A DNA stretch of 64,000 nucleotides. Origin: Cyclaneusma minus. Lineage: Eukaryota; Ascomycota; Leotiomycetes; Marthamycetales; Marthamycetaceae. The stretch spans positions 1,364,001 through 1,428,000 of the forward strand of contig JAKZHN010000002.1 of NCBI GenBank assembly GCA_037179335.1, in the 5' to 3' direction. The stretch's first letter is position 1, and each line of letters begins with the position of its first letter. Below are positions 20,602-32,000 of this stretch, piece after piece. A program made the position numbers and the translations under genes. The notes beneath the pieces are model-generated. The model saw nothing but the letters and a program-made list of their open reading frames with translations, ran no database searches and had not been told where the DNA came from.

Positions 20602-22979
20602 TTGGCGCCGCAAGTACCCGCCGACCATGGCAGGGTAGGGTGAAGGAAAAGGACTCGGGGAGCTTATGGGACCCGAAACCCACGATCTTTAGAGCGAAAT
20701 GTGTTGGGACATGAACAGATGTTGGTCACATCTATAGCGATCCGACCAGACTATACCTGCCACTTTTGAATACGAAATGCTGCGTATAAGCAAGCCTCTT
20801 TGCGCTGATTTCTCTTCCTACACTGTGATGATGCTGTGTGCCTGCTGAGCATGATCGAATGAATACCGAAAATAAGTGAACCTTCGTAGGACTTTCATGC
20901 TTGAAGTGACTTCACCTCACCCGTGCAGGTCACGGGATATCCAGAAATCCGCTCTCCAGCAGAAAAAAAAAAAAAAAAAACCATCGGTAAGAGGCCAACG
21001 TCCCGCAGCTACAAAACGTGACAAGGCTTCAGGTGGGCATCCAGTCTTCTTCCACTGGGCGCGCTGGCCATCGGCATCCGCACGGTTGAGCGCCTGGCTC
21101 TCCGCACGTGTGCGTCACGCGCCAACATCACCGCGCCCTCTCCCCTAAAAAGTCTTTCCCCGCTCCCGACCCCCAAATAAAATCCTATACACATAAAAAC
21201 CACTTTCCCGAGGTCCTCAGAGATAGGAGAAAGAAGACAAAAAAAAAATCAACCAGAGGAAAGAAATTGAAAGAAAAAAAAAAAAAAAAAAAAAACCAAA
21301 CCACAAAAAAATCCGCGTGTGTACACGAACGGGCACCCTTTCCTGGGATTATCAGGGGGCGACGGCCAACCCGAGTCCCTACAGTAGAGGTACGTGTGCA
21401 TTGCACACACGAATTGCTAGCAGTTTGTCTGCCAACTGAGCCATACAAGCATTGCTCGCTTCTTGGATCTCATCTGGAAATTGGTCTGCGCTTTGGGATT
21501 ATAAGGCAACCTTTTTCCAAAATTCGCTTGGCATGGACCTCGATGTTTCTTGGTTCCTTCTTGGGCAGGCTAGCAGATGGACTTGTATGGATTCCTTGAG
21601 GCTCCTTGAGATGCCCTCTTGGTATTCTCGCCACGAGGCTTGGTGGTGAGCCTTTGAGTCTATCTCTTCAAGGACCATGAGTACTCTGTGATCTCTCGAG
21701 TCGACCTCCTTCTTCGTGGTCTTCTTCGGATTCTTCTTCTTCGTTATTCTCCCTCCGTGGATTTCCCTCTTCTTGATCTCCATCTCCGTGACCTCCTCTA
21801 CGAAGCTGCTCAGCTGCGCAGCCGCCTGTGGTCGTCTCCACTGTCTCCTGGACTGAGGAGGCAAGCTCCCGCTTGGCATCTTCACGATACTTTGCATGGT
21901 GTTTATGGTCTACGATACAACTGAGAGTCTTGATCCTCGACTGATCCCACGATCCTGACCTGCCAGCCCTTCTTCACCCTTCCTGACCTGTCCTTCCCGA
22001 CCTGCCCGTCCTCACCTCCCCCTTCTGAATCCCCTTCCCCAACCTGCTTTCGCCTTGCCTGCGCGCAGCCACCACAACCAAGATCGCTGACCATCGACAG
22101 ATCTTCTCCACACAGAGGCTCGCAGCCGCAGCCGCAACAACAACACCACCACCAAATCTCGAAGTCGCGATCTACGAGCAACACACCGCCGTCTACCAAC
22201 CCACCCCTCCGCTCCCCCACTCCAAGACCACAACAAAGCCTCCTCCCTCGAGCCCTCTGCGCTCCCTCTATTCTCATCATCCCTCACCCCCTGACCCACA
22301 CCATCACCGACACCCCAGCTGACAATTTCGAATTCTCTCCATAGGACCTGCGGCCGCACCACCATGTCGCAAAACCTCCAGCTACGAGCTGCGCACCGCC
22401 CTCTACCAACACTTTCCTCTCCTCCGCCTTGCCACCGACGCAACAAAACTCCTGCGGCGCGACTGCGCGAGTATCATTGCCACCATCCACCGCCACCACG
22501 TACCGCCGCCCAGCCCTCCCGAACTCCAGCTCCTGCCCCTCGTTGAGCCGAACACTCGACAGGAGCCCGGCGCAACAACAAAAACAGAGCGGCAGCAGTA
22601 GCAGCAGCAGCCAGCGTGCTGCGGCTCCGCCCACGATCAGAACTTCTCGAAGTCTGCCACTTCACTTGGTTCGTACTCATCGCTGAGAATATCCTCAGTG
22701 ACTGAGAGTAGCTCAAGCAATTGGGAATATCACAGCATAGTTCCGCATACCTCAAGTAATCTACAATATCCCTCACAATTCCAGATGCCCAATTGCAAAC
22801 GTGAAGTATGTCCACCAAGCAAGTGATTTCGTTCTGTCTCAGCTCCGAACGTCCACATGATGGTTCTCTGACTCGGTTGACACGCCTGGCCTCAAGGAAG
22901 AAGGAAAAGAGCATGCTTATATACCTTCAGGTTGCGTGATGGCTGGGCCTGGGCATGAGTCACACTCTCTCGAGGCGTT
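20602..22979. other. Gene-free spacer with A-tracts and pyrimidine-rich repeats
   Basis: Bases 20962-20979 are 18 consecutive A; more A-runs lie at 21240-21248 and 21275-21295. Region 22060-22550 is a C-rich stretch in which a segment of about 230 bp seems repeated imperfectly: CTACGAGCAACACACCGCCG at about 22169 and CTACGAGCTGCGCACCGCCC at about 22381, each followed by TCTACCAAC. Minus-strand open frames across it give Arg/Gly-rich peptides typical of composition bias. Bases 22685-22790 hold GAGAATATCCTCAGTGACTG-like words of the MITE-core repeat. No gene is recognised. Confidence 0.5.
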
Positions 22980-25900
22980 GAGTAAATTCAGGTACCTATA
23001 AGAAGGACTTCCTGCTCTGCTTCTTTCGTGCCAGAAAAGGAATCGACATCAGTTGGTTCTCATTGCGAGTGGTGTGGCCAAATGATGAACTCTGCTAAAC
23101 TTCTGTTTTCAGCGCAGCTTTGTGAAATTCTTGATAGAAACACTGCCTGGATTCTCTCCATTTTGAAAATGTCATTCATCACCATGACCTACCACCGTTT
23201 ACTGCTATCAACCGCCACCAAGATCTCCTAACCACCACTTCTAATTCTTTCGCAGGCCCGATAGAAGCCATGCGTAGTAACGGCAGCAAGCGGCAGATGA
23301 AGCTCACAATCACACCTTTTGGTAGCTTTTAGTCAAACTGAATTTCAGAATTTCTGTATATTGTTTCTTGGGCTATGGCAAGAAAGGCTACGACGACCTT
23401 GCTTCAAGTGGTACCAGTTGGCCCAACCATTCGGATGTCTCGTTGCGCAAACCCCCGTTGGCTCCAAGCAAGTGGGAGAGAAGCAAGCTTTTATTCCTCG
23501 CAGGTGAAAGAACGGTCAGGCTAGCCGTGAATGATGGCTATAAAAGGGGCCTTTGCCCCTCCTTCTTTCCTGCAAGAAAAACTCGAGATTCGCCTTCCTC
23601 CATGTGCGCATGATTGATGTGCGCATATTGAACTGGTGACAAAAGTGCTTTGGCTGAGAGAAACGGGTTGCGCCTCTCGCGACGAAAGCAGTACGCTCAG
23701 GAGTCTCTTGGTAAAATTACTGACATGTTTTCAAGGGAGGGCGAGCAGCAACAGCTTTCCAAGATGACGGTAGGTTATACCTCGCGACAGCAGCCATAGA
23801 AGAACAAAAACCCTGTTACTAAATCTGAGCCTGCCTTCCTGTAGCGTAGCACACAGAGATGGCATGTAGGTTCTGTGTAGAATCGACGATTAAAACAGGT
23901 TAAGTACAGACGAGTCCGTCTCTGTCCTAATCCTACAGCACCAGAACAGCACGAGAGTATGCTTTTATAGGAAAATCATGCTCTCTGGCAGCCTTTTGGG
24001 GTCTAGAATAGAGACGGAAAGTCACATGATTCTAACTTTCGCACAGGTGATGCTTGGTGATTCGGTACGCATGACCTACCTAACCATAGGACATTCGTTA
24101 TGGGAAAGCTATAAAAGGACCTACCTCCTCCACCCCTTTTTCGACAAGATCCTTTGCGCAGAAGCTCGATGGAGATGTGGCGTGTTCGATTCAGTGTAGC
24201 AGACAAAAGATGGATTTGAATAAGGCAAAGCGTGTTGCTCATTTTGCGAGCAGCGTACCCACGGTGACATTAAGCAAACCATCTGCGCTGTTTCACAGGG
24301 AAGACAGTAGCAAAATCAGGCAGCAGCAAGCAAAAGCAACAACAGCAATGCAGACTGACGGCACAGCTCTCTCAGACTTTGCGAGCTCTCGTTAACGTTC
24401 TAGAGAAAGCATTTCGAGGAACTCTGCCTCCTAAGGACATCGTGATAGCATGCTTACCTATGTGAAATCTAGGGCAGAACTACTGACTGGCAGCTCTCCA
24501 AATACATCTTGCGGTAGTATGCAATCTGCGAGTCATGGCTGTGAGGTTGGCCGCTGGGAGACTGTCTTACATAGGTGATTCTTGGGTGAGTCAGCATCCT
24601 TAGGGGGTGACTGGAAATTCTTCAAAGCTGCAGCTATAAAAGGATCTTGATCTTGCGTCTTTGTTTCTGGCAGCAACCCAAAAAGCAGTCCAATCATTTC
24701 ATGTGCTCAACTTAGTGAAACAGGCGAAACATAGATCTTGTCAAGGCCGTGAGTCCTGGGAGCTCATCCTCCTATGAACGTGTCCGTGCGGGCTACCAGA
24801 ATAAGGTTGAGCGCTAGGCTGCCTGAAACGGCGGTGATTGGAGTCAAGTATGACGATAGGAATGTATCACGACAACTGAGATCGATGACGACGATAATGC
24901 CTTTCCCACGGTAGCTCAGACTTGGTGACTCAGCGCCTTCAATGGGGTTCTTGGGCACTGTGAAAAAGCTATAAAAAGGGCTTCTTATTCCCTCTTGCTA
25001 CCTACAAACAACTTGTGTGTTCGGACCAAAGAATCTGTGTGCTGGAAGAAGAACGATCGGCGGCCAAGGCAGCCACGAGACTTGCTCGCTCACTCATCTG
25101 AGGATCCTAACGTGACCCCAAGGAAAACGAGTGAGTCTATGGTACCTGCAGGAGGTCTCGAAGCTGCTAGAAGAGCGACAGCAGCAACCCAGCACGACGG
25201 TAGAGCTCTTTTGAACGAGCTGACTTTGACTTTTTATGACTCAATTCCCAGGATGCGACATGCCATGGATAAAGCCGCCCTGGGGAAGATATAAATAAGG
25301 CAGTCTTCTCCTGCTACCTGTCTCCTCCAGAAGATTGATCGATCACTATCAGTGACTATGAGAAAAGAGCGACATATTGGCTGAGACAACGAGTTTCGAC
25401 TCTTCTGCTTATTTTGCTAGCAGCAAGCCCAAGTGGACTCTCAGGAAAATGTTATTCGTGATTGAGATATGTGAGGTAGCGGCGGTAGGAACCATGTACG
25501 ACAGCAAAGCTCTTCCACGACAAACAAGTGATCCTTGGTGACTCGTCGACCATTACGACTTACGAGCTTCCGGGTCATTCTCCTCTCAGGAGAGCTATAA
25601 AAAGGAAATTTATTTTGAGACTTTCTTTCCCAAACAAAAAGCAATGGAGAGGGATTACCGATTACGTGCCACAGATCATGAATCAAAGGCCTCACTCAAG
25701 GAGCAGAGAACTGTATCTGTTCGCATGATGATTTTTAGGATGCAGAAAGAATCGACTTCATGATTTATAGCACTTGTAGTCGCTCAGTCAACAATTTCGG
25801 CATCTTCCAGTGCGACTGCGGTGGCAATCCCCTTCCCAGGAATAAGTATAAAAGGACCTTACCATCACATCTTATCTTCTACAAAAGCGAAGAGAAACTC

Positions 25901-26059
25901 GGCTTTCATTACCCTCTCTGTGCAACGGAAAAAAACATTTCCAAATATTTCTGCGAAGTCAAAGATTCCTTTCATCTGTCCCGCAACCTGTACACATCTA
26001 TCCTACTAACTCAGGAGAAGCACTTGCGCAACACCTTGCTGTGACATGAGAGAAAGTGA

Positions 26060-26700
26060 CAGCAGCATCTGTTCCCGGACAGCAAACACTTGTCATGTGT
26101 ATCTATCGAAACTCCCACAAACACGTTATTGCGGCAAGCTCTATCATTATGTTAGAGTGAGAGTTAGGGACCAGCCAGCGGTCGTCCGAGACCTGTCTAA
26201 TCCTATAATTTTGACATTGTTACATCAGTGTATGGGGAGTAACTGTTGTTATGATTAGTTGAAGAGAAGAAATCAAGTGGCATTTCTCGGAAATATATAG
26301 GACCGGGTTTATGCAGTATGCATAAATCTAATCACGTGGCATGTATAATTTATGCATGGTATCTGACAGAAAGCATCTCAATTAACAGGAGCATCTGTCC
26401 CTGGACAATACAAATCGCCATTTTCCCTCATCTTACTTTCACAAGGACGTAGTTTCCGCAAACTCAAGGCATTCAGGGACCAGCCAGACCTCTGTCGCCT
26501 CAGACCTGTCCAATCCTTGAACCGCGACATCGTCACCTCGTACAGGTCTGCGGTCTTTGTGTCTCTGAGGAAGAGACCCAGTGGAGGCTCTCAAGTATAT
26601 ATAGGACCGTGTCTATGTATCAGGGATAAATCTGAGCACGTGAAATGCACGACTTATGCACAGTACGACCAGAGAGCAGGAACTGCAAGGAGCTAGCAGG
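26060..26700. repeat. Secondary ~320-bp duplication within the array
   Basis: Two adjacent segments share, in order: GCATCTGTYCCYGGACA, AGGGACCAGCCAG, GAGACCTGTCTAATCC versus CAGACCTGTCCAATCC, TATATAGGACCG and ATAAATCT...CACGTG. In these units the TATA core is replaced by TATATAGGACCG. They are more alike to each other than to other array units, suggesting a later local duplication. No gene is visible. Confidence 0.6.
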
Positions 26701-28297
26701 GTCTGCAGTGACTGGGGGACTGTCAATCACTATCTGTAAATAAGTATAAAGGGGCTCTGCCACTGCTACTTGGTCCCTGCATCGAAAACTCGGCCTTGGG
26801 AAACAACTCAGTGACAAGGACTTCAGCCTGGCCGAAAAGTTGTTTCCATATGCTCCGCTACCTAAGAAATTGCCAGTGGCGCGTTGCTGGGGCTTGGGAA
26901 TAATGCCAACAGCAAGCCCTGACGACAGCAGATTCAGGGGTGGGGATATATTAGTGCCTCAGCCTAGTCGTACTGAGCACAACTACAAAGAGGTCTACCG
27001 CTTTACCTTGCGGTCTTTCAAGAACAGGAACTCGCACACAGCCAACTACTGGTTTGTGTCCAGCAAATGATGAAAGTTGCGGAACGCCGGAATCGACTTC
27101 CGCCAAAGGCTGTTTGCTTCATCACCAGCAAACCCTCGCTGATTCTGACTTTCTCCCAGATTGCTCATATGGTATTCTCTCGAGAGAGGAACAGCAGCAT
27201 ACAGGTTCCGACAGAAAGTCCTGTCCACTGACGGTAGTATCTCATATACCGCTGATTCTTGAACAGCAAACATAGGCCAGAGATGTCTGTCCAACTCTTC
27301 CACGCCACGTATTTCCCGCATGGCATCTTCTTGAGCGTAAAAAGCCAGTCAGCCAGCTAACTCCATCCGCCGTAAGACTCGCCGTTAATGGTTTGGAAAA
27401 AGAAATTGGGAAGAAGCTCTCGGCCTTATATAATTCCGTTTTCTGCCTCAGGCATCTATTTCCGGACAATCACGTGATTTGCACGGGTAAGGCATGGACA
27501 GTAGCCGCCTGTAGCTGTTGACTAAGGAAGGTGGGTAGCGGTTACTGGGTTCATTCCTTTGCTATGTCCATGCAGCTATAAAAAGAGCCTGATATTGCAT
27601 CATTCTTTCTGCAAGAATCAAAATGGCCGAAACTACAGAAACTTGCTCGCAACCTACCTTATGCAATAGATGAGAAAGCGGGTCCACCCAAAACCAAGAT
27701 AATGAGCTCTGCCTATTTCACAATGACTATCCCTCCCCAACGAGAATCTTCGTGGTCGTTGGAAACCTCCTGAGAAATATGCGGTAGCAACAGCAGCAGA
27801 AAGTCGACACGACAGTAAGGTGTCTTTTCAGCGGAAATCCACTTTGACTCCAAAGCATGGCTCTAAAAAGCTTCTTGTGAGGCGTCTGACCTGATCCAAA
27901 AACCTCCCATGTCTTCGACAATGGACGACCCAAATTTCAGATTCTTGGGTCCAGGCGATGTGTTCCTGGAGTTTGGCAGTCCATGGCACCTGTTGAGAAA
28001 TCGCCCCTATGATACCCTTCCAGAACAGTGAAGGTAGTACTGAATAGCAACAGCAACAACCCAGTACGACGGTGAAGACTTTGCAGACTTTGTGCTTTCC
28101 TGGCACTGGCACAATGCTTCACGGTTCTCTTGCCGAAGACCCTGAAAGGTTCATCCATTCTACACATTTATAAAAAGAGCTCATTCTTACTGCTTACTAT
28201 CTCTCAACAATAGAGTGCGAAAATAAGCAGTCCGACGGTTGACATGCTGTGAGATAACGAAAGGGCGACGGCCACGATGTGCTATGGATTTTAATAC

Positions 28298-28480
28298 AGT
28301 GGGTGGAAAAAAGTCTGGATACGGCCTAGAATCTCCGAATAATCGCTAATATCCCAAATAATCAGGAATATTCCCAGTAATCAGGAATATACCAAATGCT
28401 TTGGAATATTTTAAGTAATTTGGAATATTTACAATTACTTAGAAACTGTAGACTGTATTCAGACTTTTTTCCTCCCACTG
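28298..28480. mobile_element. 183-bp Tc1/mariner-type MITE inserted in the array
   Basis: The ends are inverted repeats of about 33 bp: CAGTGGGTGGAAAAAAGTCT at the left and, reverse-complemented, CAGTGGGAGGAAAAAAGTCT at the right, continuing GGATACGGCCTA and GAATACAGTCTA. TA flanks both ends (28296-28297, 28481-28482). The interior is five to six words like AGTAATCAGGAATATTCCC, about 20 bp apart. It sits between array TATA boxes 28169 and 28632; removing 185 bp gives 278 bp, the array period. No transposase. Confidence 0.9.
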
Positions 28481-29098
28481 TACCAATGCATCCATTCCAG
28501 GTCTCTAGAACCCACTCGCCACCGAGACCTGGTTCCGCAGCCCCTGAATCGACAGCAGTAATTCCACACGGCAGCAAAGTCCTCCGTTGGCTAGAAGTCA
28601 GTCTAACTAGGCGGAGGACAGAATTGACAGCTATAAAAGGATCTCTTTCTGCGCCTTTCTTCCCACAAGAACCAAAGATTGGTTGTGTTGCGAGATGTTG
28701 TGCACCAAATGACGACCCCGAAAGTGTTCCAGCCAAACCACATGGCGTCACCTGTTGATTTGCTAGAACACTGCTCTAATTCTCAGGATGGAAAAGGAGA
28801 AACCCATTTGTTCAGCACATAGTCAACCGTACAGATACAACAGCAGCAAGCCAGCACGACAGCAATGTCTTTGACCAACGACAGCCGAGTCTAGCTACCT
28901 CATCGGAGGAGCGAGGAAAACTATAAAAAGGGCTTGTCCGGCACTCCTTATGTCTCCAAGCGAACAAATTGTTCTGGAAGGAGAACATTTCCTAGAACGC
29001 ATGAGACCCAGCCAAGAATTAGCATTACTAACTCTGACCTTGTCACGCTGAAATTGTATCCAGAGAAGACGAAGAAGCCTTGTGGTAATTGTGACGAT

Positions 29099-29815
29099 TA
29101 GTGTTTCCGATAGTCTGAGACCGCGGTTTGGGCCCTAAACCGTATCAGTACGGTTTGAAATTGTTTATAAAAGCTATAAATTAAATTTCTTTAGTCCAAA
29201 TCACGGTTTCAAAAGCTCACCATAGTCACCATAATTTGCCATGCTAAAAATAGCAAAAAACGGTTTTCTTTAAATTAGCTATTATATAGTAGCTTTTAAA
29301 TTTTCAATATATTTTATTAAATTAAAAAACAATTGTAAAAAATAAAGTTATTAATTTTAAAAACAAGATTTATATGGATTTTTCAAATTCTTAAAAATCT
29401 TTATTTAAAATTTCTGTAATTAAATTGTATAATTTCAATTTAAATTTCGAAATTTTAAAATTAGATTTTGTAAAAATTTATAATTTAGATTTTAATATTA
29501 CTAATTAAATGCATTTATAGCTAAAGTAATTATATTTTTTTTAATTCTATTTCAAAATAAGCTAAATAAAAATTAATATTAATTAAATAGCTTTGTGTAA
29601 CAGTCCATGCCCGCCAAGCCTTGGCAAGCAATAGCTAAATAATTCAAAATAGTCCAAAATAATCCAAATCACGGTCTCGCCGTTTTACCATGGTTTAAAA
29701 CTAAAAATAAAAAGCTCAGACTAAATTTCTTTAATCCAGACTATTTCCTAAAAGGGCAAACCGTATCAGTGCGGTCCATAAAAAAATCGGTCCGGCCGTA
29801 CTATTGGAAACACTG
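29099..29815. mobile_element. 717-bp hAT-type non-autonomous element with 8-bp target duplication
   Basis: Perfect 8-bp direct repeats GTGACGAT flank it at 29091-29098 and 29816-29823. The ends are inverted: TAGTGTTTCCGATAGT at the left and, reverse-complemented, CAGTGTTTCCAATAGT at the right. An 8-bp duplication and CAGTG-like termini are hAT hallmarks. Sub-terminal CCGTATCAGTRCGGT words occur near both ends. The interior is very AT-rich with no open frame, so it is a deleted or RIP-decayed derivative. Removing 725 bp makes the interval between array TATA boxes 28922 and 29932 exactly 285 bp. Confidence 0.92.
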
Positions 29816-32000
29816 GTGACGATTCCCCATGAACCTTGGGACAGACCGAGCAGCAGTCAGCAATTCAGGACGACAGCAGAGTGCCCCTCCGACGACACTT
29901 CCGGCAAGCTGGATATCTGGTAAGGATAAGCTATAAAATGAGGTTCATGCCGCGCTTTAGTTCCTGCCAAAAGGAGTAGATTCCCTACACCACTGTATTC
30001 TCGATTCTGTGCAACGAACGATGCAGACGAAAGGAAGCTTGGCCAAAATAGCGAGTTCGAACTATTTCACCATCACCACAGGTTTGAGTTTCAGTAATAG
30101 CTCACCCGTGACATGCTTTGAGATGTAAGGTGTAGTGGCGGTAGTAAGTTCGCGCAACAGTAGGGCGTGCCATCGGCGAGAAATATGCCAAGCTGGCTAC
30201 AGGGCAGCAAAAGCTATAAAAAGGGCCTCTCCTATGTCTTCCTTTCTGCAACTCCTGCGTAGGAAGCATGAGCTGTCATTCTGTGTGATAGATCGAAAAG
30301 AAAATTCAGCCAAGGCACGTGATCATTCATTTTGCCTGCTTCTTTGTATCGCTGTATCAATTTGACATCCCGAGTAGTGAATTTCGCGCCCCGAATCTGG
30401 AACATCGAAGGCGGTAGTAGCAATGCCACCCGACGGCGAAGCATCTGACCGACGAAAAGCTCACAAATCTGCCTAGATGAGTAGGGGACAGGTATAAAAG
30501 GGACCTGTTCTGCCCCTTACTTTCTGTAGAAAAGGAAAAGGAACACTGTGAGTCGAAGTGATTCTGAGCAGAACTTGCCCGCAAGGAAGTGCTTCAGCCC
30601 CAAGAAAGAGTATCTCCATTCCTTCCACGAGCGCATTCTCGCCAAATCGGAGAAACCACTTTTGTGGGCCGTGGTACTCAAGCCACAATCCATGGAATCG
30701 GCAGCAGCAATCCAGTGCGACAGCAGAACATCTCGTTGACAACCAACTAGTCTATAGGTTGAGTGGTAGAGACAGCTACTATATATAGAGACTGCTCTCC
30801 TGCTTCTTCTTACCTTCTGTAAGAGAGTAGAGAAAGTAAAGAGGCTCGAGGTTAGTTCTCACCCTGATTTCGCACGCCAGAGGCCGAAAAAGAGCTCAGC
30901 GAAAACAACGACTTCTGTCAGCTCCACCACCCATCAATCCCAGTAGTCATCGACAGAAAATTAGGTATTTCAAGCGGTTTTGAAACCAAAATTTGTGAAA
31001 CGGCAGCAGCGCGAGAGGCGAACATCCACAACGCACGACCTCTGCCAAGCCGCCAAAATAGATCTGGAGGAAAGCTATAAAAAGACTTCCATGTCGCACC
31101 CTTTCTCCCCAAAAAGAAAAGTTTTGAAAGAGAACGTATGGGTGAGAGAAGCCTCGGGCAAAAGAAGTCCGTGGAGTCAAACTCGGGCTGGATTGATGTT
31201 TCCTGCCTCTAAGATCTTTGCGTATCCATCCATCTAGCACCCGCCCCAGAATCCTCGCAATCGACAGCAGCGATCTAGAACGACAGCAGAGTACCCAGCT
31301 TCTACATCCACCCATACCAGCTACACTTTCTACTCTCATACCAACCCACTCCCACCACTCCCCTTCCAAACATTCCCTCACACACCGCGCCCTCGAGAAC
31401 AGTGTCTATCTTTCCGACTCTTCCAACACCACACAGCTCGAGGTTCGAGCAGTCGTCGTCTTCGTCGAAGTCTTCTTCGTCTCTAAACGAAGTCTGCTTT
31501 CTTCACCATTGCCTTCTTTGTTTAAACGAGAGGAAGGAAGGGCGCACCAGCAACCCCTTTTTATACCTGTTCTCTCAGTTCCCTCAAGGTAGGCAGGTAG
31601 CTGACTAAGCTGCGCGAATGTCTCGTGACCTAGAGGGCAGGGAGATGTATAAAAGAAGGGTTGCCTTCTGGCTGAGTTTCTGCAAGAGAAGATGTTTTTG
31701 GGACGTGTTTGATGTGTCCATCACAGGCCGAACGAAAGTTGGAACCTCAGCCAGGACAGCCGACGAAGACTCTGCCACTTCCGTCATCAATAAGCGTGCC
31801 TAGAATCTCGCAGAACTTCCGTTTCACTTGTTCCAGCCATGGTTTATGAAATCAAGACGGCAGCAGCAATACGCCGCGACAGTAGATTCCCCAATCATCA
31901 TCTTCCACGACCCTCTCTTTCAGTTTCTGCCTCAGCCCACCCAGGCACCAACCAGCTGTGACGAACGGTAGTACGAAGCCTGTTCTCATAGTCTTACGAT

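Larger units (their letters stand above)
25175..31889 (+). promoter_or_regulatory. Conserved CAGCAGCAA...CGACRGYAGAG box, ~85 bp upstream of array TATA boxes
   Basis: About 30 bp long. Good copies start near 25175 (GACAGCAGCAACCCAGCACG then ACGGTAGAGC), 28046, 28838, 29846, 30411, 30699, 31001, 31262 and 31858; weaker ones lie near 23281, 24318, 27786, 28550 and 30131. A consensus is CGRCAGCAGCAANCCAGYRC followed by GACRGYAGAGC. Spacing between neighbours is again about 280-300 bp after subtracting the inserted elements. With the TATA box it is the only part of the unit that keeps clear identity across the array. It looks like an upstream promoter element or protein-binding site, but that role is inferred. 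Confidence 0.65.
22980..32000 (+). repeat. Tandem array of ~285-bp units, each with a TATA box
   Basis: A box of the form CTATAAAA(A)GGGCY recurs all on the plus strand at 22997, 23539, 24110, 24635, 24970, 25290, 25596, 25847, 26745, 27577, 28169, 28632, 28922, 29932, 30215, 30493, 30780, 31076 and 31648 (worn copy at about 27862; an isolated one at 32630). From 28169 on the spacings are 278-296 bp or twice that, once two transposon insertions are subtracted; leftward copies are more irregular (251-335 bp, or about 525-571). Each box is followed by a CT-rich 25-30 bp ending in CTTTCTGCAAGAA-like sequence. About 85 bp upstream of many is a second conserved box (see separate entry). The rest of the unit is much more diverged, and no shared reading frame is visible. 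It is either a decaying satellite whose unit carries a promoter-like core, or an array of short transcription units. Confidence 0.8.

Noticed and set aside
21903..22914. Minus-strand frames of 116-146 codons
   Set aside because: Arg/Gly- and Cys-biased peptides produced by C-rich repeats; different frames are open in turn, which is not coding behaviour.
22980..32000. Array read as a family of small protein genes
   Set aside because: Frames after the TATA boxes differ in length, start and sequence from unit to unit; no peptide is conserved.
22980..32000. CRISPR or rDNA spacer array
   Set aside because: The period of about 285 bp and diverged units do not fit CRISPR repeats, the host is a eukaryote, and no rRNA sequence is recognised nearby.
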